Virus record (IMG/VR): IMGVR_UViG_3300008516_000114
Span: 25,684-89,683 of that record
Strand: one strand, 5' to 3'
From: a virus
Length of the DNA: 64,000 nt
A program made the translations under genes and the position numbers. Below, in pieces: positions 36,939-44,776 of this stretch (within the stretch, counting starts at the first letter, position 1; each line of letters opens with the position of its first letter). The notes under the pieces were generated by a model. It had not been told where the DNA came from. It saw nothing but the letters and a program-made list of their open reading frames with translations, and made no database searches.

Positions 36939-37796
36939 TTATTTTTTGGGGTGTTTGTCTTCAAAAATCTCTAATTTCATTTCAGGATTAGCTATAATTA
37001 TCTTAGGTATATTCCCCGACAAATCTTTAACACTTCCATTGTCTTCTATTTTCTTGATTATCACTTGTTCTGAATAAGGAATTACTACTGATGAGTTTTC
37101 CCGAGCCACTACTGATGAGTTTCCCCAAGCCACTACTGATGAGTTTCCCCAAGCCACTACTGATGAGTTTCCCCGAGCCACTACTGATGAGTTTCCCCAA
37201 GCCACTACTGATGAGTTTCCCCAAGCCACTACTGATGAGTTTCCCCGAGCCACTACTGATGAGTTTTCCCAAGCCACTACTGACGAGTTTTCCCAAGCCA
37301 CTACTGATGAGTTTTCCCAAGCCACTACTGATGAGTTTTCCCGAGCCACTACTGACGAGTTTTCCCAAGCCACTACTGACGAGTTTTCCCAAGCCACTAC
37401 TGACGAGTTTCCCCGAGCCTTTACTGACGAGTTTTCCCAAGCCACTACTGACGAGTTTTTAATGAAAAACCGTCCCTTACCTAATTTCTTCCAAGACTTG
37501 TCATTTATAACAAATCTCTCATCCATGAGACTTTGAAGGGCTTTTCTCATTTCTTTTTCTGCCTGTTTTTCATTAAACCATTTGGGAATAATATCTTGGT
37601 CAACTCGCAGATCCCATTTGGAAAGGTTTTGGTCAAATATATTACCATTAGGTGGCAATAGTTCTACTCTGATGAATTTTGGTTTCATTGTCGTATCATC
37701 AAGCCCATTTTTCTTTATTAATTTCTCATGTGAATCATAATCTAAATCATAAAGAATTTTTTTCTCTGTGATAATCCCACTAAAAAATTGACACAT
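36939..37796 (-). CDS. Octapeptide-repeat protein with conserved N-terminal domain
   Basis: A 285-aa protein. Residues 1-113 form a domain seen in many phage proteins with MCQF start and KWDLRVDQDIIPKWF. Residues 114-241 are 16 copies of an 8-residue unit NSSVVAWE, with W or R at position 7 and E or G at 8. The W/R choice follows mostly a three-unit pattern (W-W-R). A 44-residue tail ends the protein. Repeats of this kind probably form a stacked beta fold. Function unknown. Confidence 0.85.
   Translation of the reverse strand: MCQFFSGIITEKKILYDLDYDSHEKLIKKNGLDDTTMKPKFIRVELLPPNGNIFDQNLSKWDLRVDQDIIPKWFNEKQAEKEMRKALQSLMDERFVINDKSWKKLGKGRFFIKNSSVVAWENSSVKARGNSSVVAWENSSVVAWENSSVVARENSSVVAWENSSVVAWENSSVVAWENSSVVARGNSSVVAWGNSSVVAWGNSSVVARGNSSVVAWGNSSVVAWGNSSVVARENSSVVIPYSEQVIIKKIEDNGSVKDLSGNIPKIIIANPEMKLEIFEDKHPKK
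37074..37457 (-). repeat. 24-bp tandem repeat encoding octapeptides
   Basis: Sixteen in-frame 24-bp units, differing mainly at the codons for residues 7 and 8. Spacer-free and coding, so not a CRISPR array. The identity between units suggests recent expansion. Confidence 0.9.
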
Positions 37797-37940
37797 AACT
37801 TTCTCCTTTTTTTCATTGTTATATTATTTTCTTCTATATAGTTAGCATAGATATATTGCGATAACTCATAATAAGTAATGAGTAACTGAATTAATTTAGA
37901 GGGTTGTTTCATTAACTTCTTAAAACGGAGGATTTTTGCT

Positions 37941-38126
37941 ATGGAAAAGATAGAATTGGCAATTGGGTTAATCGACAAACTCAAGGGCGATCTTCATAAT
38001 GAGATGGTGATTGAGGTTTCAAGTTGCAGGGACTATGACACAAACGATAGTTTCTTGGAGTCTTATTATGCAGACAGAGTAATTCTTGATAGAAGTATGC
38101 AAATTATCAGGGATTATTTCGCTTAA
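37941..38126 (+). CDS. Small unknown protein, lone plus-strand gene
   Basis: A 61-aa helical acidic protein with CGGAGGA 9 nt upstream. It is the only plus-strand gene in the 35.2-49.1 kb block and is divergent from the octapeptide-repeat gene; the 144-bp gap between them must hold two promoters. An imperfect CTCATAATAAGTAATGAG palindrome at about 37867 could be an operator. It is followed by two hairpins. Confidence 0.65.
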   Translation: MEKIELAIGLIDKLKGDLHNEMVIEVSSCRDYDTNDSFLESYYADRVILDRSMQIIRDYFA

Positions 38127-38145
38127 TTACAGAAAAATGTAATTA
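38124..38145 (+). terminator. Hairpin overlapping the stop of the lone plus-strand gene
   Basis: TAATTAC-AGAAAAAT-GTAATTA; the stop codon is in the left arm. AT-rich, no T tract. Confidence 0.4.
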
Positions 38146-38152
38146 AGTTAGC

Positions 38153-38204
38153 ATATATGAGGGGTATTGTCTTTTTAATTTTCAATTCAACACCCCTCAT
38201 ATAT
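38153..38204. terminator. Long-stem bidirectional terminator candidate
   Basis: ATATATGAGGGGT and ACCCCTCATATAT form a perfect 13-bp stem around a 26-nt loop, between convergent genes. The sequence after it on the plus strand is CACATTTCGTTCTTTTTT. A protein-binding site is also possible. Confidence 0.6.
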
Positions 38205-38221
38205 TCACATTTCGTTCTTTT

Positions 38222-38515
38222 TTAATGAACTCCTATTTCTGTATGGTCAAAAATTCCCTTAGGGCCAAATGATAAATAGGGTTCTTTGTTTTTATGCTTA
38301 TCACAAAGGAAAATTTCAAAAGAACCCATCATTGACCATTTAAAGAAGTGTGTTTTTCTCTTACAAACAAAACATTCACCCAAATTTATTGAAAAAATCC
38401 TGTTGTCATTTTTATCTTTTCTAAGTAATTCAATAAGAGAATTCTCTTCTTTAGTTAATTCGCTCATCTTTCTACGAAGAGATTTAATACTTCTAATAAT
38501 TCCTTGTTGAGTCAT
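38222..38515 (-). CDS. Small zinc-finger-like protein (paralogue 1)
   Basis: A 97-aa protein. AAAGGAG fixes ATG 38515. Helical N-terminus, then GECFVCKRKTHFFK and FLCDKHK, giving a Cys2...Cys-x2-His arrangement that could bind zinc. The gene next to it (38542-38820) has the same core, so they are tandem duplicates. Function unknown. Confidence 0.7.
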   Translation of the reverse strand: MTQQGIIRSIKSLRRKMSELTKEENSLIELLRKDKNDNRIFSINLGECFVCKRKTHFFKWSMMGSFEIFLCDKHKNKEPYLSFGPKGIFDHTEIGVH

Positions 38516-38541
38516 TATTTCTCCTTTCAAATAATCATTTT

Positions 38542-38820
38542 TCACGTCAAATATTCTTTAATATCATAATATTTGTGTTTATCACAAAGAAAGATTTTCT
38601 TCTCTGGGACTGGAAAGATTTTAAATGTAAAAATTTTGCAGAAATGCGTTTTTATACCACAAATAGCACATAAACCAGATTTATTTGAGAACATTCTATT
38701 GTCGTTGCTATCGTTATTTTTCAATTGTTTAATCAGGTTTTTTCTTTCTTCTTCTGATTTTAGAACATTTTCCTCTAGAACAATAATCTTATCTTCAAGT
38801 TCTTTTGGTGATAATTGCAT
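38542..38820 (-). CDS. Small zinc-finger-like protein (paralogue 2)
   Basis: A 92-aa protein: coiled-coil N-terminus, then NDNRMFSNKSGLCAICGIKT and KKIFLCDKHK. It shares NDNR-x-FS, C-x2-C, KTHF-x-K and FLCDKHK with the downstream paralogue at about the same spacing. Confidence 0.7.
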   Translation of the reverse strand: MQLSPKELEDKIIVLEENVLKSEEERKNLIKQLKNNDSNDNRMFSNKSGLCAICGIKTHFCKIFTFKIFPVPEKKIFLCDKHKYYDIKEYLT

Positions 38821-38823
38821 TTT

Positions 38824-39258
38824 TTACCTCTTTTGTTTTTTATTAAATTCATTATATTCTTCTTCATCTTTTCTAAGTTCTTCCTGCTTTTTTATATACC
38901 ATTCATCAAAATGCTCATTAAAATAATTTTCGCCAAATTTTGCTAATTCCCAGAATAATTCAAAAGATATATATATATCATGCTTATTATTATCAATAAA
39001 ATATAGAAAATATCCTTTAATAAAGGGTTCTTTATTAGAACTATATTTACTAAAATCATCAGTATAAATATAAATATAGTCCACATATTCATTAACAACG
39101 ATACATGGATAACTTTTGGGCTTTTCTAATTTAGCCCAACATTTTAAACCATATTCAAGTTCATCATAGCCTTCATCCTCATTATAAAATTTTGAAAGAA
39201 ATAATTGTTTCCACATTTCTTCAGATGTCAATAAAATTTTGATCTTATCTTTAATCAT
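38824..39258 (-). CDS. Unknown acidic protein
   Basis: A 144-aa protein rich in Tyr, Glu and Asp (VNEYVDYIYIYTDDFSKY). The start at 39258 is chosen for AAAGAGAT upstream; an in-frame ATG at 39282 is possible. It is 3 nt from the downstream gene and overlaps or abuts the upstream one. No motif recognised. Confidence 0.6.
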   Translation of the reverse strand: MIKDKIKILLTSEEMWKQLFLSKFYNEDEGYDELEYGLKCWAKLEKPKSYPCIVVNEYVDYIYIYTDDFSKYSSNKEPFIKGYFLYFIDNNKHDIYISFELFWELAKFGENYFNEHFDEWYIKKQEELRKDEEEYNEFNKKQKR

Positions 39259-39259
39259 T

Positions 39260-39571
39260 TTATATCTCTTTATTTTTATCAATTATTTTTGAACCACATT
39301 TGGGACAAACAAAATCAAGATCTTTATCTTTCCATGGAATGGTGAATTCATGCTCACATTCAGAACATAAGATATAATAATCATCATGTTTTCTAAATGG
39401 ACGTGTGATTTTATATAGAAAAAGTTTAATTTTGAATTTCCAATCTGAAAGTTTAATCTTTCTATTAAGTTTTCTAAGTAATTCAATAAGAGAATCTTCC
39501 TCTTCTTTGTCTAATTCTGTCTTCTTTTCATAAATAGATTTAATCTTCTCAATAATTTCTGATTGATTCAT
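39260..39571 (-). CDS. Zinc-ribbon protein (paralogue of 40991-41473)
   Basis: A 103-aa protein with AAAGGAG before ATG 39571. Helical N-terminus, then a FKIKLFLYKITRPFRKHDDYY segment of which most residues are repeated in the 40991-41473 gene. A zinc ribbon follows (LCSECEHEF and FVCPKCGSK). The ribbon could contact nucleic acid or be structural. Confidence 0.75.
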   Translation of the reverse strand: MNQSEIIEKIKSIYEKKTELDKEEEDSLIELLRKLNRKIKLSDWKFKIKLFLYKITRPFRKHDDYYILCSECEHEFTIPWKDKDLDFVCPKCGSKIIDKNKEI

Positions 39572-39742
39572 TTTTATTTCTCCTTTTAAATTGTGTATCA
39601 ATAAACTTAATACTAAGTGCCCATTTATAAATAAAATAAGGGACTCTAATCCAGCACTCATAAAGCCAAAAAGATATATAATATTTAGATAACGATTTCA
39701 TAATTCTTCTTTTCAAATATTCAAGTTTTACTCTCGTAAGTT

Positions 39743-39937
39743 TTATTTATTAGGTATTACAAAACATTTAATTAAATATCCCCAAGGTGCATAATGATAT
39801 GGTGTTCCTTTTGGAATAATACCAGCTATTGTATTCTCTGTTCCCATATATTCAGTCAAAATATAGCCCTTTTTATTTTTGCTTCTTATTATTGTCCCTG
39901 ATACACATTGTTCTTTCTCATTCTCTGAATAAATCAT
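39743..39937 (-). CDS. Soluble part of a probable interrupted membrane protein
   Basis: A 64-aa frame with no SD before its ATG. The same frame is open for 23 more codons upstream with protein-like sequence (FEDNRHDKIAAENISCF), back to the TAA of the 23-aa membrane peptide 40007-40078. The two parts are probably one gene split by a nonsense codon, or joined by readthrough. Confidence 0.5.
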   Translation of the reverse strand: MIYSENEKEQCVSGTIIRSKNKKGYILTEYMGTENTIAGIIPKGTPYHYAPWGYLIKCFVIPNK

Positions 39938-40006
39938 AAAGCATGAAATATTTTCTGCTGCTATTTTATCGTGGCGATTATCTTCAAAAGGAGAAACAAA
40001 AGAAGT

Positions 40007-40078
40007 TTATTGGTATATAGACCTGATAATAATAAGAGCTATAGCGATTAAAATACAAATAATAATTAATATTAACAT
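40007..40078 (-). CDS. Membrane peptide, 23 aa
   Basis: AAAGGAT 6 nt before the ATG; encodes one hydrophobic segment (MLILIIICILIAIALIII) and RSIYQ. The frame continues open beyond its TAA into 39743-39937. Confidence 0.5.
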   Translation of the reverse strand: MLILIIICILIAIALIIIRSIYQ

Positions 40079-40098
40079 TTTAATATCCTTTCTATCTT

Positions 40099-40392
40099 TC
40101 ATTTTTCACTTAATATTGGTGATTTAATATCTTTATATTTATTTTTGATTCTATTTAATTCCTTTTCAGATATTGTTAGAAGGGATTTTTTAATACTGAT
40201 AAATGCACTGAAATATAGTTTAACAAAATGATAAACTGAATAATCTCCATCCTCAATTTTTTCTCTTAATGTTTTATTTGGATTATCAATTGTTTCAATT
40301 CTTAATTGTTTAAGAATATCTTCAATATCTTTTTGTGTAATTAAACACTTATCTAATAATTCGATAGAATCAATATTTTTTTGTTTTTTCAT
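40099..40392 (-). CDS. Unknown helical protein
   Basis: A 97-aa protein. GGAG is 8 nt before ATG 40392; a GTG at 40401 is less well placed. Lys/Ile/Asp-rich helices, no Cys. Close to its neighbours (overlap of a few nt if GTG is used), so part of the long minus-strand operon. Confidence 0.65.
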   Translation of the reverse strand: MKKQKNIDSIELLDKCLITQKDIEDILKQLRIETIDNPNKTLREKIEDGDYSVYHFVKLYFSAFISIKKSLLTISEKELNRIKNKYKDIKSPILSEK

Positions 40393-40394
40393 TT

Positions 40395-40808
40395 TTAACA
40401 CTCCATCTTAACATTTAAAATAACATGCTCAGGGAAAGGGATTGTATCCTGTTTATTTTCCCAGACACTTTTAGTTACAAAATATTCACCATTAAGGATT
40501 ATATAATTATCTTTCCAATTTTGATAATCTTCTTGTCTGAAGCCAGCGACTATTATTGCCTTGCGTCTAAACGATTCGCTATTACCGGTAATGTGAACGG
40601 TGATACGCTGAGGGGTTAAGTCCTTTATATCAGCAAGTTCGTAACCGCATTTAGCACAGATATAGATTTCTCTTGAAACATGAAACGTGAGACGTGAATT
40701 ATCATCAGAATTTTTTAGATTTCCAATAGAGATTGTACCTAATGGGATTTTCTGGAATAGGTCGGAATTGCATTGAGGGCAGAGAATAGGAGATTGTTTA
40801 TTAGCCAT
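40395..40808 (-). CDS. Zinc-ribbon protein
   Basis: A 137-aa protein. N-terminal ILCPQCNSDLF and IYICAKCGYEL form a four-Cys ribbon, followed by a beta region with ITVHITGNSESFRRKAII. Overlaps the upstream gene by 8 nt. Not recognised. Confidence 0.7.
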   Translation of the reverse strand: MANKQSPILCPQCNSDLFQKIPLGTISIGNLKNSDDNSRLTFHVSREIYICAKCGYELADIKDLTPQRITVHITGNSESFRRKAIIVAGFRQEDYQNWKDNYIILNGEYFVTKSVWENKQDTIPFPEHVILNVKMEC

Positions 40809-41025
40809 TTTTAATTTCTTTTTCTATAATTTCAAATGTTTGGGGATATAAAACCTTATATCCTAATTTCTCTATTAATACCAACAATAGTTGGCGGGTA
40901 TCCTCACCTCTATCATAATTTAATTTTGTAATATTACTTCTCTTTTGTCCAGGCTGATCAAAGGGATTAAATATTATTTCTTCTAAGGTTTTAATTCTTT
41001 TTTCTAATAATTTTATGCTTTTCAT
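40801..41025 (-). CDS. Small helical protein
   Basis: A 74-aa protein with AAAGGAGA before the start. Basic and helical (LLEKRIKTLEEIIFNPFDQP). Overlaps the downstream gene by 8 nt and lies 35 nt inside the upstream one. No family. Confidence 0.65.
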   Translation of the reverse strand: MKSIKLLEKRIKTLEEIIFNPFDQPGQKRSNITKLNYDRGEDTRQLLLVLIEKLGYKVLYPQTFEIIEKEIKNG

Positions 41026-41473
41026 TGTATCTCCTTTTATTCCACTTTTTTTTGTATGTTGTGCGAACTTCCATTATTTCATTTTCTAAATCAAAGAATG
41101 TTTGCTCATTTTTTATAAATCCACTGAGGTGTGCTAATTTTCCAGATATAATTGTTTGATAGCCACATCTAGGGCAAGGAAAACTGAGGTCTCTATTTTT
41201 CCACGGAACAGTAAAATCATATTCACATTTAGAGCAGACAACATAATAATCGTCATGTTTCTTGAATGGTCTTGTAATTCTATATAAAAAACATTTGATT
41301 TTGAATTTTCGGTCTCTTTGCTTCCTGTTTTTATACATTTTTTTGAATTTTCTCCAGTCTGATTTATTCATTACTATTTTGGCTCTCTGCATATTTTGTT
41401 TTGAGTGTTTATCAAGAAACTTCATGGTTTCCTTTAAGGTTTTTGGATGATTGCTTTCTATTAATTCCTTCAT
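40991..41473 (-). CDS. Zinc-ribbon protein (paralogue of 39260-39571)
   Basis: A 160-aa basic protein. The central part (FKIKCFLYRITRPFKKHDDY, VCSKCEYDFTVPWKNRDL, PCPRCGYQ) is about 70 percent identical by eye to the 39260-39571 protein. Here it is flanked by a longer N-terminus and a Lys-rich C-terminus. Gene duplication within the operon is the simplest explanation. It overlaps its upstream neighbour by 4 nt. Confidence 0.7.
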   Translation of the reverse strand: MKELIESNHPKTLKETMKFLDKHSKQNMQRAKIVMNKSDWRKFKKMYKNRKQRDRKFKIKCFLYRITRPFKKHDDYYVVCSKCEYDFTVPWKNRDLSFPCPRCGYQTIISGKLAHLSGFIKNEQTFFDLENEIMEVRTTYKKKWNKRRYNEKHKIIRKKN

Positions 41474-42048
41474 ATTTTCTCTAATTGATTGATTTTATAT
41501 TTATTAAAAATACGTTTGATTTTAAGAAGATTTTTTGATCTGGGCTTCATTCCATATTCCCACCCTCTATAGGTATTACGAGAAACACCAATTATTTTTG
41601 CTGCTTTACTCTGTGATAATTTGAATTTAAAACGCCAATATAATAAAGTATTAGCGATAGGGTCTTCTTGATTGTTCATAACAAATAAAAACCTTTTATC
41701 ACGAGAGTAACCTTTAGAAGATATTTTTTTGATATTTTTATTAGCAGTTGTAGGTGGGAACATGAGATAAAAATACCGCTTATGCTTGAATTGAAAATGC
41801 CGGATTAAATTATGTCCAATAAGATAATCCCTTGCTGATTCTACTTCCTTAACATTTGTGTTAAGAAACTTGCATAGTTCATTATCGGGATAGAGTACAA
41901 TATTTGTTCTCCAAAGGTCTTTATAGCTTATATGATAGTTAATTTTGTTGAGGCGTAACATTAGGGTAAGGTACAATTTCAATGGCATTACTGGAATAGT
42001 AGCAAGGTGTTTGATCAATATATCACCATTAAGGACACAGGGGTTCAT
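41470..42048 (-). CDS. XRE-type HTH protein
   Basis: A 192-aa protein. The C-terminal 50 residues are an HTH (LSQSKAAKIIGVSRNTYRGW, then EYG), usual in XRE repressors. The N-terminal 110 residues are helical with KINYHISYKDLWRTNIVLYP and may be a winged-helix domain, as in some replication initiators. It probably binds DNA as regulator or initiator; which cannot be told. Confidence 0.75.
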   Translation of the reverse strand: MNPCVLNGDILIKHLATIPVMPLKLYLTLMLRLNKINYHISYKDLWRTNIVLYPDNELCKFLNTNVKEVESARDYLIGHNLIRHFQFKHKRYFYLMFPPTTANKNIKKISSKGYSRDKRFLFVMNNQEDPIANTLLYWRFKFKLSQSKAAKIIGVSRNTYRGWEYGMKPRSKNLLKIKRIFNKYKINQLEKI

Positions 42049-42069
42049 TGTTCATTTTCCATTAATATG

Positions 42070-42309
42070 TTAGGCAGTTAAATATCTTTCTTTTACTGCT
42101 TCTACAATTTTCCCTCCAAATATTGATATAAGCATTTTACGAATATTACTGGCTTTTGTATCATCAAATTTTCCAGAAAATATCATCCATTGTAAAACTC
42201 TAAATGCTAAATCAACTTCATCATCCTGCCTAATCTCCTGCTTCACCTGACGGTCAGAGCTGTTTGATGATTTGAATTTCTTTTGATTTTTCAATTTTAC
42301 AATATCCAT
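42070..42309 (-). CDS. Small unknown protein, 79 aa
   Basis: Starts with a basic, Ser-rich stretch (KLKNQKKFKSSNSSDRQVKQ), then two helices. Preceded by AAAGGGGAAAT. No motif; may be a DNA-associated accessory protein. Confidence 0.6.
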   Translation of the reverse strand: MDIVKLKNQKKFKSSNSSDRQVKQEIRQDDEVDLAFRVLQWMIFSGKFDDTKASNIRKMLISIFGGKIVEAVKERYLTA

Positions 42310-42321
42310 TATTTCCCCTTT

Positions 42322-42531
42322 CTAACTCACTCGCAGGTGAGCTAAGTCCGTTAGGTTATCAATAATAGAACAACTTACAATTCCAATACCCCACTGTAAG
42401 AAGCAAGCATCTATAAATAATTGAGCATCTTCCAATGTATTATGTTCTGAAATACTTGTTTTTCTACAATATTTAGATTCATAAACTGTTTTTACATATA
42501 TTGTTTCTTTAGCACTTTTGAGTGTTTCCAT
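42322..42531 (-). CDS. Small unknown protein, 69 aa
   Basis: Begins ETLKSAKETIYVKTVYESK and holds a beta-alpha pattern with a central Cys. AGGAGA upstream. Between the 42070-42309 gene and the recombinase; role unknown. Confidence 0.6.
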   Translation of the reverse strand: METLKSAKETIYVKTVYESKYCRKTSISEHNTLEDAQLFIDACFLQWGIGIVSCSIIDNLTDLAHLRVS

Positions 42532-42549
42532 TTTTATTCTCCTATTCTT

Positions 42550-43494
42550 TTAATGTTCTAAATAACACTTTTGATATTTTTCTTGAATTTTATCTTCATC
42601 CGGGTGATCATAATATACTTGTAATGTATAAGGGTGAGCACCAACTAACTGAGAAACTTCTTTAATAGAAAATCTTCTACCGCCTCTTTCATCGAGTAAT
42701 TGCATAAGACTTGAAATTTTATAATGTCTGAATATATGCGGATACAGGGGAAAGGAAATTCCTGCTTGCTCTCCTAATTTTTTTATGTATCCAAGAGCAC
42801 CTCTTTTTGTTATATTGAAAATCTTTTCAGGTGGCCTTGAATATACATATATATAATAAGCCTTTAGTTGCTGCAAGGAATTTGCTTTAGATTCACGTAA
42901 CGGAAATGCCCGAAACCCATTATTATCCTGTTCTGCAGTCTTTTTGCCATGAATAAGGATATATTTCTCGTGAATATCGGTATATTTCAGGCTTATTAAT
43001 TCGGATATTCTTGCCCCTGTTTCAATAAGGAATTCAATAAGTGTATGCCGTTCTAATTGAATATATAATTTATTTAGATTTGTAGGTAGTGGCTCATTTT
43101 CAATATAATCTTTTATAATCCGGATATGTTTATCTTTAAGATAGTATTTTATTTGATTCTTTTCTTCCTTGGTTTTCCGCAAATTACCCTTAAAGATCAC
43201 TGGTTCGGAGATCAATTTTTTATCTTCGGCAAAATTATAAAAATGCTTTATACCGCTTTTAATATATCCCTGTCGTGTATTTTTCTTAACGTTTTTATCA
43301 TAGAGATATCTAAAGAAATTTTGAATATCTAAGGATTTTGCATTTAAGAGAACGTCTTCTTTTAGTTTACGTCTGCTGCCATTAAGATATTTAATGAATT
43401 TTTTCACCCCGATAACATACCTCACAGCAGATGATGGAGCTACACCCAAATCATAAAGTAAGTAATTTTCATAGCGTTTAATTAATGTGAGCAT
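42550..43494 (-). CDS. Tyrosine recombinase
   Basis: A 314-aa protein, normal length for XerC/D-type enzymes. N-terminal SAM-like core-binding domain (residues 1-100), then the catalytic domain with Arg in TGARISEL, HIFRHYKI (H-x-x-R), a late His in LVGAHPYT, and nucleophile Tyr in TLQVYYDHP. All expected catalytic residues can be placed. Likely integrates, excises or resolves the phage genome. A second, unrelated recombinase lies at 50985-52466. Confidence 0.92.
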   Translation of the reverse strand: MLTLIKRYENYLLYDLGVAPSSAVRYVIGVKKFIKYLNGSRRKLKEDVLLNAKSLDIQNFFRYLYDKNVKKNTRQGYIKSGIKHFYNFAEDKKLISEPVIFKGNLRKTKEEKNQIKYYLKDKHIRIIKDYIENEPLPTNLNKLYIQLERHTLIEFLIETGARISELISLKYTDIHEKYILIHGKKTAEQDNNGFRAFPLRESKANSLQQLKAYYIYVYSRPPEKIFNITKRGALGYIKKLGEQAGISFPLYPHIFRHYKISSLMQLLDERGGRRFSIKEVSQLVGAHPYTLQVYYDHPDEDKIQEKYQKCYLEH

Positions 43495-43844
43495 ATCAAT
43501 TCCTTCTCACCATAGCCTTGTTTGATCTTGCGGTCAATCATTTCTAAAAGTTGCAGATAATATTGGATGTCTGCGGATTCGTTTCTATTAATTTTATCAG
43601 GATTAGTAAAAAAATCTTTTGTTAGCCAGTTCATTGTTTTATTATCAAGATAGTTAAGTGCGGATAGATATTTTCCAATATCATTGAGAAATATCCTATC
43701 CAGTGTTTGTGCATTTTCGTCAATCCAAGAGCCGTCTTGTAGAAGTTTATAATCCTGACGGCTATTCAATACAAATTCATCATGTTGTTTGCATGTTTCA
43801 ATAAGTTTATGTATATCATCTGCAATTTGTTTAAGAGTTTTCAT
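43482..43844 (-). CDS. Unknown helical protein
   Basis: A 120-aa helical acidic protein overlapping the recombinase start by 13 nt and the upstream gene end by 14 nt. It begins KTLKQIADDIHKLIETCKQH. Probably translated with its neighbours; possible accessory factor. Not recognised. Confidence 0.65.
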   Translation of the reverse strand: MKTLKQIADDIHKLIETCKQHDEFVLNSRQDYKLLQDGSWIDENAQTLDRIFLNDIGKYLSALNYLDNKTMNWLTKDFFTNPDKINRNESADIQYYLQLLEMIDRKIKQGYGEKELICSH

Positions 43845-44040
43845 CAATTAATATTCTTTTGCATTGTATACATTGTTTTCTTTTACCCTTTTTTATAACT
43901 TTAGTCATCCCATTATGTGTAAAGTTCGTACTACCATCCCAATTATAATGCCAATATTCCTTGACATAAACTGTAACCCAATAACCATCAATATCCCCAC
44001 AATATGGGCATTTAATATTCTTTTTAAGTGTTTTTGGCAT
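43831..44040 (-). CDS. Zinc-ribbon protein, 69 aa
   Basis: Two Cys pairs, NIKCPYCGD at the start and KQCIQCKRI at the end, around a beta hairpin rich in Trp and Tyr (VKEYWHYNWDGSTNFTHNG). Compact ribbon; role unknown. Confidence 0.7.
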   Translation of the reverse strand: MPKTLKKNIKCPYCGDIDGYWVTVYVKEYWHYNWDGSTNFTHNGMTKVIKKGKRKQCIQCKRILIDENS

Positions 44041-44176
44041 TTAGTTCCTTTTCTATTTTGCTCTTATCTTTAGGCGTTAACCTTTTAACAAATTCCTCTG
44101 CTGTAATTCCGCTATTTCTAATAAGCCAACTTACTTTTTCAAGACATTCTTCAATAACATTTATATTTTCTTCCAT
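44024..44176 (-). CDS. Small helical protein, 50 aa
   Basis: GGAGA upstream and 16-17-nt overlaps with both neighbours support it. Acidic helix then basic helix (TPKDKSKIEKEL). It is shorter than most annotation cut-offs. Confidence 0.65.
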   Translation of the reverse strand: MEENINVIEECLEKVSWLIRNSGITAEEFVKRLTPKDKSKIEKELNAKNT

Positions 44177-44469
44177 TTTTCTCCAGTATATATATTATGT
44201 AACTCAAAAATCTTATCGATATTCTCGTTAAGAGAATTCTTGGCAGTTTGTACAGATTCAAATTCACCTTTTAAAATAATCCATTTCCATTTACAATTAG
44301 GATTACCGTCTTCATTAATATCTTTTTTTATAACTTTTAATCTGATTTTATGCGGATTCTTATCTTCTATACATCCACATTCAAATTTATTAAATTTTAT
44401 ATCATGGTGGTCAGTAAAAAATGATCTATATCTTCCTGTTGCTTTTGTTGTTTTAAATGTAAATTTCAT
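44161..44469 (-). CDS. Unknown basic protein
   Basis: A 102-aa protein with alternating beta segments (KFTFKTTKATGRYRSFF, KIRLKVIKKDI), possibly a small ferredoxin-like fold. Starts with an ATGA overlap to the 24-aa gene upstream and overlaps the next gene by 16 nt. Confidence 0.65.
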   Translation of the reverse strand: MKFTFKTTKATGRYRSFFTDHHDIKFNKFECGCIEDKNPHKIRLKVIKKDINEDGNPNCKWKWIILKGEFESVQTAKNSLNENIDKIFELHNIYTGEKWKKI

Positions 44470-44540
44470 ATCAATTTTTTTCTAAAATCACTGTGAGGCT
44501 TGGCAGGATTTTTACCTACTGGCTTTTTTGCTTGGGACAT
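44466..44540 (-). CDS. Peptide of 24 aa inside tRNA-like element B
   Basis: GAGGAG at good distance before ATG 44540; ends with an ATGA overlap on the next gene. Basic peptide containing VGKNPAKPHSDFRKKL. Its codons cover the T-arm and acceptor arm of element B, so the same bases would serve two roles. Confidence 0.5.
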   Translation of the reverse strand: MSQAKKPVGKNPAKPHSDFRKKLI

Positions 44541-44619
44541 CTCAATCTCCTCATAACCCACAGTCAACCTATAAACTGCATGCAATGCGTTTCGCAGAAC
44601 ACCACAAGCCTCACAATGT
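44491..44619 (-). ncRNA. tRNA-like element B
   Basis: Minus strand. Arms TGTGAGGCTTG (44615-44605) and CAAGCCTCACA (44502-44492) pair perfectly over 11 bp. The 3' arm follows GTAGG-TAAAAAT-CCTGC, a T-arm with a degraded loop. The 5' 18 nt and 3' 20 nt are nearly identical to element A at 54736-54817; the centre is unrelated and holds a start codon with SD. It could be a decayed tRNA, a regulatory RNA, or a small mobile repeat with these arms as terminal inverted repeats. Confidence 0.6.
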
Positions 44620-44776
44620 CAAATAACTATCATAATTTACTCTTATTTCTCTTGTATTACAAGGGTAGTTAACCCCCTACATCCTGCCCTTGAGACAGGT
44701 TCGTTCCAGCTTGTAGAATATGAAACGAAGGATGATTTCGCTGGCATTTTGGGGATCAGTAATAAGTTACATAGGC

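Noticed and set aside
37074-37457. Regular 24-bp repeats as a CRISPR array
   Set aside because: Repeats are contiguous without spacers and encode octapeptides in frame.
37027-37462. Long open frames on the other minus frame and on the plus strand through the 24-bp repeats
   Set aside because: They stay open only because the repeat unit has no stop in those frames; no SD or sensible protein ends.
44643-44747. 34-codon minus-strand frame after the clamp gene
   Set aside because: No SD and unusual composition; the area has small inverted repeats instead.
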